Assembly (NCBI GenBank): GCA_963628785.1
Contig: CAVGGQ010000093.1
Location: 1-7,221, forward strand
Length of the DNA: 7,221 nucleotides
Source of the DNA: Apopatocola sp963628785
Lineage (GTDB): Bacteria; Bacillota; Clostridia; Oscillospirales; Oscillospiraceae
Reading direction: 5' to 3'
Shown here: positions 5,769 through 7,221 of the stretch, one piece after another
How positions within the stretch are numbered: the stretch's first letter is position 1
Layout: each line of letters starts with the position of its first letter
The notes under the pieces: generated by a model
What the model was told of the DNA's origin: nothing
Database searches by the model: none
The model's input: only the letters and a program-made list of their open reading frames with translations
Made by a program: the position numbers and the translations under genes

Positions 5769-5793
5769 TAGTCTATGCATGGGAAATGCGCAT
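5752..5793. promoter_or_regulatory. Helically phased ATGC motif array
   Basis: ATGCAT, ATGCAA, ATGCAT and ATGCGCAT start at 5752, 5763, 5775 and 5786, so the spacings are 11, 12 and 11 bp, about one helical turn each. Most are palindromic or nearly so. The second is the -35 box of the livH promoter. The pattern fits cooperative binding by an unidentified regulator, but it may be chance in AT-rich DNA. Confidence 0.4.
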
Positions 5794-5843
5794 CGGAAAA
5801 GAACTTTCTCCCAAATCCTTTCCGACACGCGCTTCCCGCGGGA

Positions 5844-5872
5844 ATGGGACGGAGAATGTTTCTCCGCCCCAT
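5844..5872 (-). other. Stable hairpin between livJ and livH
   Basis: Arms 5844-5856 and 5860-5872 are 13 bp each, pairing with one G-U on the transcript and only 3 nt between them. It lies about 50 nt past the livJ stop codon. No T-run follows, so it is not a standard terminator. A likely role is to protect the livJ 3' end or cause partial termination. Immediately downstream is a perfect 12-bp palindrome, TTCCCGCGGGAA (5833-5844), then a weaker stem-loop with 7-bp arms TCGGAAA/TTTCCGA (5794-5825). Confidence 0.55.
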
Positions 5873-5921
5873 AGCCGTTGATTCCGGGGGAATTGCGAAT
5901 GAAATAAAGACCGATCGGTTA

Positions 5922-7124
5922 TCAGTCGAGGCCGACATAGGCGCCGTTCTCGATGACCATGCCCTTCGGGCTCTTGGTGACCTGGCCTTCGGTATTCCAG
6001 GTCATGCCGGTGCCGGTCAGGCCGTCAAACGTCATGGTGGTGAACTGCTCGATCATGAGAGTGCAGATCTCTTCCGCGCTCATGTCGGGGGTGGCGCCGG
6101 AGGCCTCGAGAGCCTGGGCGATGGCGTAGATGCAGTCATAGGCGTCGGCAGCGAACTGGTTGGGGACTTCGCCGTACTTTTCCTGATACTTGGCAACAAA
6201 GGCTGCGGTGGCTTCATCTTCGGAGTCTGCGTTGAACGGGGTCAGGAGCATGACGCCCTCGGCGAGAGAAGCATCAAAGCCGTCCATGGTGAGGATGCCG
6301 TCCATGCCGTCCACGCCGAACCACTCGGGCTCATAGCCGACAGCAGCGGCCTGGGCGAGGATCAGGGAAGCGGGCTGGTAGTACATGGGGAGGAACACGA
6401 GCTCTGCGCCGTTCTGCTGCGCATCGGCGATCTGGACGGAGAAGTCGGTGTCGTTGCCGTCCATGAAGGTGGTGTCGCTGACGACTTCAATGCCCAGCTC
6501 GGTGCACTTGGCCATGAAGGTCTCGTAGATGCCCTTGGAGTAAACGTCGTCGCTCTTCCAGATGACGGCGACCTTGGTGGCAAGGTTCTTATCGGAGATG
6601 TACTGCGCGGAAGCGGAGCCCTGGTTGGGGTCGGTGAAGCACATCTGGAACTGGTTGTCCTTGCCCTCGGTGGTGGCCACGGAGGAGGCGGACGGGGTCA
6701 GAGCGAAGATGCGGTCTTCATAGGTGTAGCCGGAGGTGACTTCGCAGGGCTTGGAGGTAACGGAGCCCAGAGAGATCTGCATGCCCCAGTCCTTGACGGT
6801 GTTGTAGGCGTTGACGGCCTTCTCGGTGTCGTTCACGTCGTCCTCGTAGCGGAGCTCGAGCCGGACGCCGCCCTTGGCGTTGATCTCTTCAACGGCGATC
6901 TCTGCGGCGTTCTTCACGGCGTTGCCGTAGATGGCTGCGCCGCCGGTCAGAGGAGCGGTGCCGCCGATCTTGAATGCGGCGCCGGTCGCGGTGGACTCGG
7001 TGGTGGTTTCGGTGGTGGTTTCGGTCGTAGTGGTGGTCGCGGTGGTGGAAGCGGCGGAGCCGCAGCCGGCGAAGCAGGCCAGCATCATTGCGGCGGCGAG
7101 GACCATACATACTGCTTTCTTCAT
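5922..7124 (-). CDS. livJ: Branched-chain amino acid-type ABC transporter substrate-binding lipoprotein
   Basis: A 400-residue extracytoplasmic solute-binding protein (type I periplasmic-binding fold, Leu/Ile/Val-binding family). Residues 1-21 are a lipoprotein signal peptide: MKK, a hydrophobic core, then a lipobox FAGC with C21 as the lipid-anchored residue. Residues 22-48 are a Ser/Thr/Glu-rich tether with TTTE repeats. The two-lobed binding domain runs from about 51 (FKIGGTAPLTGGAAIYGNAV, AAEIAVEEINAKGG) to the end, including SLGSVTSKPCEV and FALTPSASS in the ligand-contact region. AAGGAG (7135-7140) lies 10 nt before the ATG. As first gene of the operon it delivers ligand to LivH/LivM. 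The family also binds other amino acids, amides or urea, so the substrate is inferred, not shown. Confidence 0.92.
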   Translation of the reverse strand: MKKAVCMVLAAAMMLACFAGCGSAASTTATTTTTETTTETTTESTATGAAFKIGGTAPLTGGAAIYGNAVKNAAEIAVEEINAKGGVRLELRYEDDVNDTEKAVNAYNTVKDWGMQISLGSVTSKPCEVTSGYTYEDRIFALTPSASSVATTEGKDNQFQMCFTDPNQGSASAQYISDKNLATKVAVIWKSDDVYSKGIYETFMAKCTELGIEVVSDTTFMDGNDTDFSVQIADAQQNGAELVFLPMYYQPASLILAQAAAVGYEPEWFGVDGMDGILTMDGFDASLAEGVMLLTPFNADSEDEATAAFVAKYQEKYGEVPNQFAADAYDCIYAIAQALEASGATPDMSAEEICTLMIEQFTTMTFDGLTGTGMTWNTEGQVTKSPKGMVIENGAYVGLD

Positions 7125-7160
7125 TGTGTTTGCTCTCCTTCAAAAAAATTTTTTGACTGC

Positions 7161-7189
7161 ATAATATAGGCAACACCGCACAATGTCGT
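7161..7189 (-). promoter_or_regulatory. Probable livJ promoter, -35 inside a MITE
   Basis: On the minus strand, ACGACA (7184-7189, four of six -35 consensus bases) precedes a 17-bp spacer and a -10 TATTAT (7161-7166, five of six). Transcription would start near 7154 and give a leader of about 30 nt before the livJ ATG. The -35 and most of the spacer belong to the MITE copy that starts at 7168, while the -10 belongs to the host sequence. Confidence 0.55.
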
Positions 7190-7221
7190 CTGCGGCGCTT
7201 TGCGGAAATTTTACTCCCGCA
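7168..7221. mobile_element. MITE-like element, second copy cut by window end
   Basis: These 54 bases equal 1155-1208 except for one G-to-A change at 7213, and are in the same orientation. Only the left end is in the window; the other two thirds would lie beyond 7221. The sequence on the outer side differs (TAATAT here, AATAGTAA in copy one), so the shared part begins sharply at AGGCAAC, which defines the element's left boundary. Confidence 0.72.

Noticed and set aside
5775..7169. 464-codon open frame on the plus strand across livJ
   Set aside because: It is antisense to a clear solute-binding protein, has a Gly/Val/Asp-heavy composition typical of GC-rich shadow frames, and no known domain or ribosome binding site.

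Overview
The window looks like chromosomal DNA of a GC-rich Firmicute of the Clostridia, most likely an Oscillospiraceae/Ruminococcaceae-type gut anaerobe. This is inferred from strong AGGAGG-type ribosome binding sites, a lipoprotein-type solute-binding protein (no outer membrane expected), and palindromic intergenic repeats resembling those I recall from that group. No rRNA, tRNA or CRISPR array was seen.

Left part (1-2060) is accessory DNA. A complete tyrosine recombinase (196-1140, +) follows an AT-rich leader. A ~162-bp MITE-like imperfect palindrome (1155-1316) fills the gap between it and a convergent gene (1337-1774, -) encoding a DUF2442 domain fused to a helix-turn-helix. Upstream of that gene is a 5'-truncated DUF4160 remnant (1786-1968, -). 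Both are read from a near-consensus promoter (1980-2008) whose spacer holds a 16-bp inverted repeat, as expected for an autoregulated toxin-antitoxin-like pair. A GC-rich hairpin repeat (2029-2056) closes the region; 13 bp of it recur in inverted orientation at bases 1-13.

Right part (2090-7189, all on the - strand) is a complete high-affinity branched-chain amino-acid-type ABC transporter operon, in transcriptional order livJ-like lipoprotein, livH and livM permeases, livG and livF ATPases, ending in a clear intrinsic terminator (2090-2122). The lipoprotein captures substrate outside the membrane, LivH/LivM form the channel and LivG/LivF power it. Genes livH to livF are tightly packed (8-bp overlap to 10-nt gaps). 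A 288-bp spacer separates livJ from livH and holds a 13-bp-stem hairpin, a second promoter with a perfect TATAAT, a helically phased ATGC array and a small hairpin that looks like a collapsed copy of the MITE.

A second MITE copy, in the same orientation as the first, begins at 7168 and runs off the window. It appears to supply the -35 element of the livJ promoter. The transporter is ordinary; the less routine material is the DUF4160/DUF2442-HTH locus with its operator-promoter, and the way MITE-family sequences sit in the regulatory regions of the liv operon.
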